NCBI RefSeq assembly: GCF_016307205.1
Contig: NZ_JAEIJD010000006.1
Location: 124,001 to 188,000, forward strand
DNA length: 64,000 nucleotides
Direction of reading: 5' to 3'
Source: Pontibaca salina
Lineage (GTDB): Bacteria; Pseudomonadota; Alphaproteobacteria; Rhodobacterales; Rhodobacteraceae
The position numbers were made by a program, and so were the translations under genes. The notes under the pieces were generated by a model. The model did no database searches and was not told the origin of the DNA. It saw nothing but the letters and a program-made list of their open reading frames with translations. Below are positions 17,232 to 24,149 of the stretch, one piece after another (within the stretch, counting starts at the first letter, position 1; the number at the start of each line of letters is the position of its first letter).

Positions 17232-17934
17232 TCCGCTGCTTGAAATCTCGGAACTGGTTGGTGGCTACGGCGGTGAATCCGTGTTGCAAGGCGTGAATCT
17301 GACCATAAAACCGGGCGAAATCGTCGCCGTTGTGGGCCGCAATGGCGTGGGTAAAACTACCCTGATGCGCACGCTTACTGGCCTGTTGCGCCCCTCGGCC
17401 GGCACCATCCGGTTCGCCGGGCGAGACATCACCTCCGAGGGCGCGGATATGCGTGCCCGATCCGGAATCGGCTATATCCCACAGGGCCGCGAAGTGTTTC
17501 CCGAACTGACGATCCGCGAGAACCTGTTGGTGGGCGAGGGCGCCGGAAAAACACGGGGCGCGCCGGATTATGAGATGATCTATCGCTTTTTCCCCATCCT
17601 GAAAGAGCGCGCGCGCCAGCGCGCCGGCACCCTGTCCGGAGGGCAGCAGCAACAGCTGGCCATTGCTCGCGCGATGATCGGCAATCCGCGCCTGATGTTG
17701 CTGGATGAGCCGTCCGAGGGCATTCAACCATCAATCATCAAGGATATCGCGCGAAATGTGCGCACGCTGAACCGCGAAACCGGCGTTGCCGTGCTGCTCG
17801 TCGAGCAGAACCTAGAATTGATCGTGTCGCTGGCCGACCGGGGACACGCGATGGAAAAGGGCTGCATCGTGGCCGACATGGACGCGGATGAAATCCGCTC
17901 AGCTAGTGAGGTCCGCAAACATTTGACCATCTGA
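17221..17934 (+). CDS. ABC transporter ATP-binding protein (UrtE/LivF-like)
   Basis: Second ATPase, 237 aa. Walker A is GRNGVGKTT, the signature is LSGGQQQQLAIARAM, Walker B is LMLLDEPSEGIQP and the switch is LVEQNLE. GYIPQGREVFPELTIRENLL is typical of the LivF/UrtE branch. It overlaps the end of the first ATPase by 11 bases. Starts at 17221 and 17224 are both ATG. Together the five genes give one binding protein, two permeases and two ATPases, the complete importer type for branched amino acids, urea or amides. Confidence 0.92.
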   Translation: MMDDPLLEISELVGGYGGESVLQGVNLTIKPGEIVAVVGRNGVGKTTLMRTLTGLLRPSAGTIRFAGRDITSEGADMRARSGIGYIPQGREVFPELTIRENLLVGEGAGKTRGAPDYEMIYRFFPILKERARQRAGTLSGGQQQQLAIARAMIGNPRLMLLDEPSEGIQPSIIKDIARNVRTLNRETGVAVLLVEQNLELIVSLADRGHAMEKGCIVADMDADEIRSASEVRKHLTI

Positions 17935-17992
17935 TCGAACGCCTGTCCGGAAGATTGAATTATCCAAGATCACCAGAAAAGGAGCACGAAAA

Positions 17993-18979
17993 ATGACCTG
18001 GCTCAGCACTTCTATCATGGCCCGTAAGGGTGTCGCGAAAGGTGTCGAAGGGGCACATCACAAGATCACGATCGAGGATCAGGGCGAATTCCACTATGTC
18101 TATGGCCCCTACGCCAAACCGGTTCTAGAGGTCGATCCCGGCGCGGTCGTGACCGTGGAAACTCACGACGCATTCGAGGGCGCCATATCAGAAGTCGTGG
18201 ACAATCCATCATCGCTGTTGAATTTTCCGTTCCTCAATCCGCAGACCGGCCCAATCTATGTTAAGGGCGCTGAAAAAGGCGATGCGCTGGCGGTTAGGAT
18301 CATTTCAATCAAACCGCGCGGACCGCAACCTGTCGGAACCACCTGTCTCTTGACCGAGTTTGGGGGCCTCGTCGCCACCGGGGATACCGCGCTCTTGAAC
18401 GCGCCCCTGCCTGAACGGGTGAAAAAAATCAACGTGGACGAAGACGGCGTCTATTGGTCTGATACCCTGACTTTGCCCTATGAGCCGTTTATCGGCACAA
18501 TTGGAACCTCGCCGCAGATCGAGGCAATCTCGTCGCTTCAGCCCGACTATTACGGCGGCAACATGGACGTGCCGGATGTCGCGCCGGGATCGATTATCTA
18601 TCTGCCGGTGAATGCCGAAGGCGGGTTGCTCTATCTGGGCGATTGCCACGCCATTCAGGGTGACGGCGAACTGTGTGGCGTGGCGTTAGAAATGCCCGCG
18701 ACGGTAGAAATACACATCGACCTGATCAAGGGGCACGGCAATGGCTGGCCGCAATTGGAAACCGAAGAGCGGATGATGTTCATCGGCTCGGCTCGCCCGA
18801 TGGAAGACGCCGCCCGGATCGCGTATCGCGAATTGGTGCGCTGGGTCGCCGCCGAAACCGGCCAAACCGAAAGCGATGCATATATGCTGCTCACCATGTG
18901 CGGCAAGGTTCGGCTCGGAAACATGGTCGATCCAAAATACAGTTTGGGGGCCGCCATCGAAAAGCGTTTTCTCAAATAA
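17993..18979 (+). CDS. fmdA: Acetamidase/formamidase family amidohydrolase
   Basis: A 328-aa cytoplasmic enzyme of the FmdA/AmdA family, which splits formamide or acetamide into ammonia and the acid. Family blocks are VEVDPGAVVTVETHDAFEGA-like near residue 45, TGPIYVKGAEKGDALAVRI (about 82-100), then PYEPFIGTIGTSP, GGNMDVPDVAPGSIIYLPVN and LYLGDCHAIQGDGELCG. The length fits the shorter, acetamidase-like branch rather than the 400-residue formamidases. It is 58 bp after the second ATPase with GGAG at 17981-17984, so it is the last gene of the amide operon and the enzyme that would use what the importer brings in. Confidence 0.9.
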   Translation: MTWLSTSIMARKGVAKGVEGAHHKITIEDQGEFHYVYGPYAKPVLEVDPGAVVTVETHDAFEGAISEVVDNPSSLLNFPFLNPQTGPIYVKGAEKGDALAVRIISIKPRGPQPVGTTCLLTEFGGLVATGDTALLNAPLPERVKKINVDEDGVYWSDTLTLPYEPFIGTIGTSPQIEAISSLQPDYYGGNMDVPDVAPGSIIYLPVNAEGGLLYLGDCHAIQGDGELCGVALEMPATVEIHIDLIKGHGNGWPQLETEERMMFIGSARPMEDAARIAYRELVRWVAAETGQTESDAYMLLTMCGKVRLGNMVDPKYSLGAAIEKRFLK

Positions 18980-19081
18980 CGCTGCAAAGAGTTCTGGAGC
19001 GTTCCTCAGTCATTCAGATTCAGGAAACCTAGATTGGCTGCAATGTGGCTCCCTGCTTTGAGGCGGATTTATGGGTCACAG
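18980..19081. other. Short spacer after the amide operon
   Basis: No strong terminator was seen between the formamidase stop and the IS630-type scrap that follows. Confidence 0.3.
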
Positions 19082-19273
19082 ATGCGCAAGCCACATCCAA
19101 CCGAACTGCGAACGCATGTTGTTGCGTTCGTCGATGAGGGCCACGGACACCGCGCATCGGCGCGGCATTTTCTGGTGACACCAAGGTTCGTGAACGAACT
19201 GAGTATACTGAGGCGCGAAACAGCGTCGTTTATGTCGCGGCCTCAGGGCAGTGGCGGCGGGCATGGCAGGTGA
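19082..19273 (+). pseudogene. IS630-family transposase N-terminal fragment
   Basis: The frame MRKPHPTELRTHVVAFVDEG, HGHRASARHFLVTPRFVNEL, then ILRRETASF is the DNA-binding start of IS630-type transposases (RxxVVAFVEEGxxHRxAARHFxVSxRFVN). The frame ends after 63 codons and no catalytic part follows. Confidence 0.7.
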
Positions 19274-19429
19274 GCTATGCCCGCAAGTTGGGGGCGGTGT
19301 GATCCGGCGGCAGTTTGAATGCTGCTTGATTCCGCTTTGGAATCAATAATTTCAATAATCTCGGGCTGCGGTTAGCTCCAACGGGTTTGCGCAATTTGAT
19401 TTGCGCCGACATCATCAGTTGGAACACCA

Positions 19430-19545
19430 TGGGAAGGCCAGTTTTGCCGCGGGGCTTTTGACCAGCTTCTCAGCCGCATCCTTTGATGATCCGGGTTTCT
19501 TGTTCAAGTTCGTTCCTCGAAAGTTAAGATGAACCAGAAACCCTC
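19430..19545 (-). pseudogene. IS3-family OrfA remnant, start only
   Basis: Minus strand reads LNKKPGSSKDAAEKLVKSPA, the first 20 or so codons of the same IS3 subgroup as the scrap near 5.2 kb (SSNDAADKLVKSIRRK). The similarity includes nearby non-coding bases (plus strand GACCAGCTT, CGTTTGATGAT-like stretches at both sites). Confidence 0.45.
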
Positions 19546-19611
19546 CGTTGTTCAAGTTTTGAAACTGTCCGACAGCTGCTGACGTCAGAGATTACCCTCT
19601 GGTACGCGGTG

Positions 19612-20001
19612 TCAGCGCGTCTGTTCGTCCGACCTGCAGAATAAATCATAGACGAGTTCCATGATTTGTCGTGGGCGATGGTCTCTTAGGGAGTAATAGA
19701 TCGTCTTGCCCTCCCGGCGAGGCTGGACCAGCCCCTCCAGACGTAGGCGAGCCAGTTGTTGCGAAACTGCGGCCTGCCGAGCAGAGAGAAGATCTTCAAG
19801 TTCGGTGACCGACTTTTCCCCGGTCGCGAGATGACACAGGATCATCAGTCGCCCCTCATGGCCGATTGCCTTTAGAAAATTCGCCGCCTTTGTGGCGTTA
19901 TGCATCATGCGCTCGAGCTCGTCGTTGCTCGTGTTCTCGTCAAAGACCGGCAGGCCAGAATCTGTCGCTGGTTCGGGTGTTTCCGGGTGTACGTTCATCA
20001 T
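19612..20001 (-). CDS. soxR: ArsR-family sulfur oxidation regulator SoxR
   Basis: A 129-aa winged-helix repressor. The core starts with KAANFLKAIGHEGRLMILCH and continues with the recognition helix SARQAAVSQQLARLRLEGLV and the wing RREGKTIYYSL. In Paracoccus-type clusters SoxR represses sox genes without reduced sulfur. The Cys in the first helix region (MILCHL) and one near the C terminus (DLFCRS) correspond to the pair used for sensing in related repressors, though I infer that only from position. Its start overlaps the soxS stop as ATGA. Confidence 0.9.
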   Translation of the reverse strand: MMNVHPETPEPATDSGLPVFDENTSNDELERMMHNATKAANFLKAIGHEGRLMILCHLATGEKSVTELEDLLSARQAAVSQQLARLRLEGLVQPRREGKTIYYSLRDHRPRQIMELVYDLFCRSDEQTR

Positions 20002-20426
20002 CCTGAGAGCTCCTGCGCCTGTGCTCGCTCCATCATTTTACTTAGCAACCCCCAGAAAAAATCTTCTCCTGGATACCCCTCTATCCGCCCGACCTCTCTG
20101 CCGTCCAGTAACAGTACAAAAGTCGGCGTGAAATGTAGCTTATTCGCGAAGCTTATACCTTTGGGTGCCGTGTCTTTTATATCCATCCGGCGCAGCGGCG
20201 CGGCTTGCCCTTCAGGCGTCTTGGGGTAGATCGGTGCGATTTCTTCGTCCCAGCGAGCGCACCAGATACAGCCCGCCTCTTCCACCATGATAAGCGCCAT
20301 CGCTCCGGCGGCCGCAGCATCCGGAGTTTCGGCGGAATCGGCTTGCAGAGGCTTAGACAGTAATATGAGCACCACTGTCAGAGCGGCTATCAGCGCAGTT
20401 ATGATGAGCTGTCCAGAGCGTAGCAT
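19998..20426 (-). CDS. soxS: Periplasmic thioredoxin-like protein SoxS
   Basis: A 142-aa thioredoxin-fold protein with an N-terminal membrane anchor or signal (about 8-28, LIITALIAALTVVLILLSK). The redox motif is CIWC in EEAGCIWCARWDEEI, and the cis-Pro region is FTPTFVLLLDG. In Paracoccus SoxS keeps the SoxY cysteine in a usable state and activates the Sox system. It is translationally coupled to soxR and divergent from soxV, with 76 bp between them. Confidence 0.9.
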   Translation of the reverse strand: MLRSGQLIITALIAALTVVLILLSKPLQADSAETPDAAAAGAMALIMVEEAGCIWCARWDEEIAPIYPKTPEGQAAPLRRMDIKDTAPKGISFANKLHFTPTFVLLLDGREVGRIEGYPGEDFFWGLLSKMMERAQAQELSG

Positions 20427-20451
20427 CGGATTAATTCAGTCTCTTGTTTGC

Positions 20452-20477
20452 GCAATATGTAATTTGAATATATGAAT
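20452..20477. promoter_or_regulatory. Candidate SoxR operator in the soxS-soxV divergent region
   Basis: Reverse-strand ATTCATATAT, 6 bp, TACATATTGC shares the ATTCAyATAT half and the CATATTG half with sites before soxB, soxG and the DsrE gene. It lies between two divergent starts, where a repressor would control both. Confidence 0.45.
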
Positions 20478-20502
20478 TTTGCAAGTCAAGATGGGGTTCC
20501 CG

Positions 20503-21243
20503 ATGTTCGATGTAACTTTTGCCGGCGCAGCCCTCGCAGGGCTGCTGTCCTTCCTCTCGCCCTGTATCCTGCCGATCGTGCCGTTCTATCTGAGTTATCT
20601 CGGAGGTGTAAGTATGAACCAAGTTTCGGCAGAGGCAAAGCTTAGCGGGGCGGTGCGTATCCGGGCAATGCTGTCGGCGATCGCGTTTGCGCTAGGCGTT
20701 ATCACCGTGTTTGTCGCGCTTGGTGCCACTGCCACTGCTTTCGGGCAGGTGGTGCGCGAATATTTCGATATCCTGCGCTGGGTGGCCGCGGCAATCATCA
20801 TCGCGATGGGATTGCATTTTCTGAACGTGATTCGCATCGGCTTCCTGTATCGCCAATTCCGGGCCGACGCCGGCGAGACCTCTAACATGAGCATGGTAGG
20901 GGCTTACGTGATTGGACTGGCCTTCGCGTTTGGCTGGACACCCTGTGTCGGGCCGGTGCTGGCCGCGATCCTGTTTACCGCCGCAGGACAGGAAACCACC
21001 ATGACCGGTGCGATGCTGCTCTTCGTTTATGGCCTTGGCATGACGCTGCCCTTCATAGTTGCGGCCGCATTCATCGGGCCGTTTATGCGCTGGATGACGC
21101 GGTTTCGCCGCCATCTTCCAAAAATTGAAAAGGCGATGGGTTTGTTGCTGGTCGCTTTTGGCGTTCTTATCGCAACCGATTCAATAGGTCTTATCGCGTT
21201 CTGGCTTTTGGAGACCTTTCCGATCTTCATGCGACTCGGCTGA
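20503..21243 (+). CDS. soxV: CcdA-family thiol-electron transporter SoxV
   Basis: A 246-aa inner-membrane protein with six predicted membrane segments. The conserved cysteines lie in SFLSPCILPIVPFYLSYLGG and AFAFGWTPCVGPVLAAILF, the two halves of the CcdA redox pair. SoxV passes electrons from cytoplasmic thioredoxin to a periplasmic partner (SoxW or SoxS) for SoxY reduction. The start at 20503 gives the usual MFDVTF terminus. ATG at 20491 is an alternative. SoxW, usually next, is missing here. Confidence 0.9.
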   Translation: MFDVTFAGAALAGLLSFLSPCILPIVPFYLSYLGGVSMNQVSAEAKLSGAVRIRAMLSAIAFALGVITVFVALGATATAFGQVVREYFDILRWVAAAIIIAMGLHFLNVIRIGFLYRQFRADAGETSNMSMVGAYVIGLAFAFGWTPCVGPVLAAILFTAAGQETTMTGAMLLFVYGLGMTLPFIVAAAFIGPFMRWMTRFRRHLPKIEKAMGLLLVAFGVLIATDSIGLIAFWLLETFPIFMRLG

Positions 21244-21775
21244 ATCCCGTGCTGTGTTGATGTGGGGCCAAGCTTGCCGTCGCCTGTAGGGACTTTTGGC
21301 TTTTGCCGCCGAGCGGGCGCATCAGGCTATACAAGGCGACATCGGGTCGGGCGAGGCGATTAGGGCCGATTGGCGTTCTTGAAACCGACTGAATCTGATA
21401 GCGAAACTCGTAGCGAGAAGTGGCGCGTCGGTTGGGGATTCTTTTCACCCTGAGATTTTCATGTCCGAGCAAGCGGGTAAGAATCGGCGGGCGGAAAACA
21501 GCGCCGTCGCGGAGGTGCCGGGCGTCATCGGCGCAGACACAACGCCCGGCAGATCACATATCGCGCCGAAAATGACCATTTTCCTAATAATATTAAGGGA
21601 TTTTGGTGTCATGATAGATTACAATAGGGCGCGCGACACCCGGCGGGATGGCCAGAGGCATAGACTAATTCGCAGACGTGAATTTGAGCTTGCTTTAAGT
21701 ATTCTTTGTGGCCTACGGTATACCGCAGCGATCGGAGGCACGTGGACAGCGATCGGTGGCACGTGGAAGAGAGGC
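21244..21775. other. Gap where soxW normally lies, with a 21-bp tandem duplication
   Basis: This 532-bp stretch between soxV and soxX has no thioredoxin gene and no recognisable soxW remnant on either strand. A frame from about 21461 is open into soxX but has no family features. Bases 21728-21748 and 21749-21769 are tandem copies of GCGATCGGWGGCACGTGGAMR, immediately before the soxX ribosome-binding site. Confidence 0.45.
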
Positions 21776-22273
21776 ATGAAAATGCGAGGGATTATGAGGC
21801 TAAGTATTGTTTCAGTGGTGAGCGTCTTGCTCGGCACGGGCATCGCCAGCGCCGAATCTGTCGACCCGACAGAGGTGCAATACGACGAGTACGGTGCCGT
21901 CGAGGCATCGCTTTCGGGCGTGCCCGGTGATCCAGCAAGCGGCGCCGAAATCATGAAGTCCAGAGCCAAGGGCAACTGCATCGCCTGTCACGAAGTAGAG
22001 GTACTTAAAGACGCGCCGTTTCACGGAGAAGTGGGGCCGGCGCTGAATGGTGTCGGGTCGCGTTGGAGCGAGGCTGAAATGCGCGGAATCGTGGCCAATG
22101 CGAAAATGACCTATGACGGCACGATGATGCCGGCTTTCTACAAGACCGAAGGCTTCATCCGGCCCGGCGACGGCTATACTGGCAAAGCCGGCAAAGAGCC
22201 TCTGCCGCCGATCCTGTCGGCGCAGGAAATCGAGGATGTTGTCGCGTTTCTGATGACGCTGAAAGAGGAATAG
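21776..22273 (+). CDS. soxX: Sulfur oxidation monoheme cytochrome c SoxX
   Basis: Small periplasmic subunit of SoxAX, which joins thiosulfate to the SoxY cysteine. The 165-aa protein has a signal peptide (MRLSIVSVVSVLLGTGIASA) and one heme site CIACH in GNCIACHEVEV. Distal Met is likely in YDGTMMPAFYKTEGF. The region VGPALNGVGSRWSEAEMRGI is SoxX-like. The start at 21776 has GAGAGG just before it. The longer open frame is not supported because it lacks a signal peptide at its start. Confidence 0.93.
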   Translation: MKMRGIMRLSIVSVVSVLLGTGIASAESVDPTEVQYDEYGAVEASLSGVPGDPASGAEIMKSRAKGNCIACHEVEVLKDAPFHGEVGPALNGVGSRWSEAEMRGIVANAKMTYDGTMMPAFYKTEGFIRPGDGYTGKAGKEPLPPILSAQEIEDVVAFLMTLKEE

Positions 22274-22321
22274 GCACCGCCACATAAGGCCGGTGCCACA
22301 AATGAGACCAAGGAGACCATC

Positions 22322-22738
22322 ATGGACATTACACGACGCGAAACGCTTGCGCTGGCCGCCGGCGCTGCGCTTCTAACCGTGCTGCCGTTCCGCGCATCAG
22401 CGTCGATTGACGATCTGATAAATGAATTCACCGGCGGCGCCGAAATCGGCGAGGGCGGCTTAGAGTTGACCGCCCCAGAAATTGCCGAAAATGGTAATAC
22501 TGTGCCAATCGAAGTTTCGGCCCCCGGCGCAACGGCGATCGAAGTTTACGCTGCAGGCAACCCAACACCGCCGGTCGCGACCTTCAATTTCGGCCCGTTG
22601 GCCGCGCGCCAGTCGGCCTCGACCCGGATCCGCCTTTCCGGTACGCAGGATGTGATTGCCGTGGCCAAAATGGCCGATGGTAGCTTCGTGCGCGCCACCA
22701 AAGAAGTAAAAGTCACGATTGGCGGCTGCGGCGGCTAA
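22322..22738 (+). CDS. soxY: Thiosulfate-carrier subunit SoxY
   Basis: A 138-aa protein with a Tat-type leader (TRRETLALAAGAALLTVLPF, cut after RASA). The C-terminal GGCGG carries the cysteine on a swinging arm to which sulfur intermediates are attached during the Sox cycle. It is exported with SoxZ. GAGACC-type ribosome-binding bases sit just upstream, and soxZ follows after 22 bp. Confidence 0.95.
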   Translation: MDITRRETLALAAGAALLTVLPFRASASIDDLINEFTGGAEIGEGGLELTAPEIAENGNTVPIEVSAPGATAIEVYAAGNPTPPVATFNFGPLAARQSASTRIRLSGTQDVIAVAKMADGSFVRATKEVKVTIGGCGG

Positions 22739-22760
22739 TCCAGACACGAGGAAAACCACA

Positions 22761-23090
22761 ATGACTACAGTTGTAAGACCCCGCGTACGGGTACCCGGCT
22801 CGGCAAGTGCAGGCGATGCTGTTACGATCAAGACCCTGATCAGCCACAAGATGGAATCGGGTCAGCGCAAGGATAGCGACGGCAATATTATCCCGCGTTC
22901 GATCATCAATCGCTTCACCTGCGACTTCAACGGCGAGAACGTGATCGACGTCACTCTCGAGCCGGCGATTTCGACCAACCCCTATTTCGAGTTTGAAGCC
23001 ACAGTGCCGGAATCGGGTGAGTTCCAGTTCACCTGGTACGATGATGACGGGTCGGTCTACGAAGACACCAAATCGATCACGGTTGAGTGA
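22761..23090 (+). CDS. soxZ: SoxY partner SoxZ
   Basis: A 109-aa protein with no signal of its own, exported in complex with SoxY. It begins TTVVRPRVRVPGSASAGDAV and contains LISHKMESGQRKDSDGNIIP and RSIINRFTCDFNGE, as in SoxZ. The immunoglobulin-like fold ends DGSVYEDTKSITVE. The start at 22761 follows GAGGAAAA. A start upstream at 22719 would overlap soxY and adds a non-family sequence. Confidence 0.95.
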   Translation: MTTVVRPRVRVPGSASAGDAVTIKTLISHKMESGQRKDSDGNIIPRSIINRFTCDFNGENVIDVTLEPAISTNPYFEFEATVPESGEFQFTWYDDDGSVYEDTKSITVE

Positions 23091-23097
23091 CGACAAC

Positions 23098-23147
23098 TGC
23101 CACCCCGGTGCTCGTGCGCGACAGTCGCTTACAGTGCCGGGGTGGCA
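23098..23147 (+). other. Long stem-loop between soxZ and soxA
   Basis: TGCCACCCCGG (23098-23108) pairs perfectly with CCGGGGTGGCA (23137-23147) across a 28-base loop. It follows soxZ by 8 bases. There is only a short T-run afterwards, so this may stabilise or process mRNA rather than end it. Confidence 0.5.
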
Positions 23148-23196
23148 CGCCCTTTTGAAATCGTTTTGGGGCAGGCAATCTTGAGCGAGGCATGAC

Positions 23197-24051
23197 ATGA
23201 TGAAGAAAGTACTGACGGTTAGTTCTGCACTACTGATGTCTACCGTACCGGCGCTCGCCCGAGGACCGGATGACAACACTCTGGTCGTAAATGGCGAAAT
23301 CGAGATGGTTACGAAGACCGAAGCGCCGGCGCATTTGGACGGGGTGCTGCCCGAGATCATTTCGGGTTGGCATTACCGTTCGGAAGAAACGCAACAGTTG
23401 CAATCAGACGATTTTGAAAACCCCAGCATGATCTTTGTCGATGATGCCGAGGAGGCGTGGAACACGGTCGAGGGGAGCTCCGGAAACTCCTGCGCTTCGT
23501 GTCATGAGGATGCCGCCGAGAGCATGGTCGGTGTCTCTGCCACCTATCCGAAATGGAACGAGGAAGCAGGGCAGGTTTACACATTGCAAAATCAGGTCAA
23601 TGCCTGTCGCACAGAGCGCATGGGGGCCGAGCCTTGGGCTTACGATGCCGGCCCTGCGTTGAATATGGAAGCGCTGATTGCCAGCCATTCGCGCGGCATG
23701 CCGGTCAATGTAGCGATCGACGGACCCGCCGCCGAGACTTGGGAGCAGGGCCGCGAGATCTATTACACTCGCTATGGGCAGCTTGAACTTGCTTGCTCCA
23801 ACTGCCACGAAAATAACAACGGTAACCACATCCGCGCCGACCACCTGAGTCAGGGCCACATCAACGGCTTTCCGACCTACCGTCTGCGCAACGCTGCGCT
23901 AATCGGCACACAGAGCCGGTTCCGCGGCTGCATCCGCGACACCCGCGCTGAAACCTTCGCAACGGGTTCACCCGAACTCGTGGCGCTGGAACTCTACGTG
24001 CGCTCACGCGGCAACGGTCTGTCGGTCGAAGGTCCGGCGGTTCGTAACTAA
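23197..24051 (+). CDS. soxA: Diheme cytochrome c SoxA
   Basis: Catalytic subunit of the SoxAX thiosulfate-conjugating complex. The 284-aa precursor has a signal peptide ending at about residue 21 (VPALA). Two heme-binding motifs are present, CASCH (about 102-106) and CSNCH (about 201-205). The cysteine of RGCIRDTRAETFATGSPE (about 248) is the active-site persulfide ligand. Both hemes are retained, so this is the two-heme form, as in Rhodovulum and Paracoccus. Confidence 0.95.
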   Translation: MMKKVLTVSSALLMSTVPALARGPDDNTLVVNGEIEMVTKTEAPAHLDGVLPEIISGWHYRSEETQQLQSDDFENPSMIFVDDAEEAWNTVEGSSGNSCASCHEDAAESMVGVSATYPKWNEEAGQVYTLQNQVNACRTERMGAEPWAYDAGPALNMEALIASHSRGMPVNVAIDGPAAETWEQGREIYYTRYGQLELACSNCHENNNGNHIRADHLSQGHINGFPTYRLRNAALIGTQSRFRGCIRDTRAETFATGSPELVALELYVRSRGNGLSVEGPAVRN

Positions 24052-24060
24052 CCAAACAGT

Positions 24061-24089
24061 CCCGCGCCGATGTAAGGCGCGGGGTTTTT
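24061..24089 (+). terminator. Intrinsic terminator after soxA
   Basis: CCCGCGCC (24061-24068), a seven-base loop, GGCGCGGG (24076-24083), then G and TTTTT. It is a textbook terminator and separates soxXYZA from soxBCD. Confidence 0.85.
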
Positions 24090-24098
24090 CGCAACCCA

Positions 24099-24126
24099 CG
24101 CATTCACATATGCGTATGTATTGAAT
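24099..24126. promoter_or_regulatory. Candidate SoxR operator before soxB
   Basis: The imperfect dyad ATTCACATA, TGCG, TATGTATTGAAT directly follows the terminator and precedes soxB. Bases 24099-24117 (CGCATTCACATATGCGTAT) match 17 of 19 bases of the site before the DsrE gene. A separate soxB promoter under SoxR control is inferred. Confidence 0.55.
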
Positions 24127-24149
24127 CTAAGATAGAAAGAGAGCCAGAG

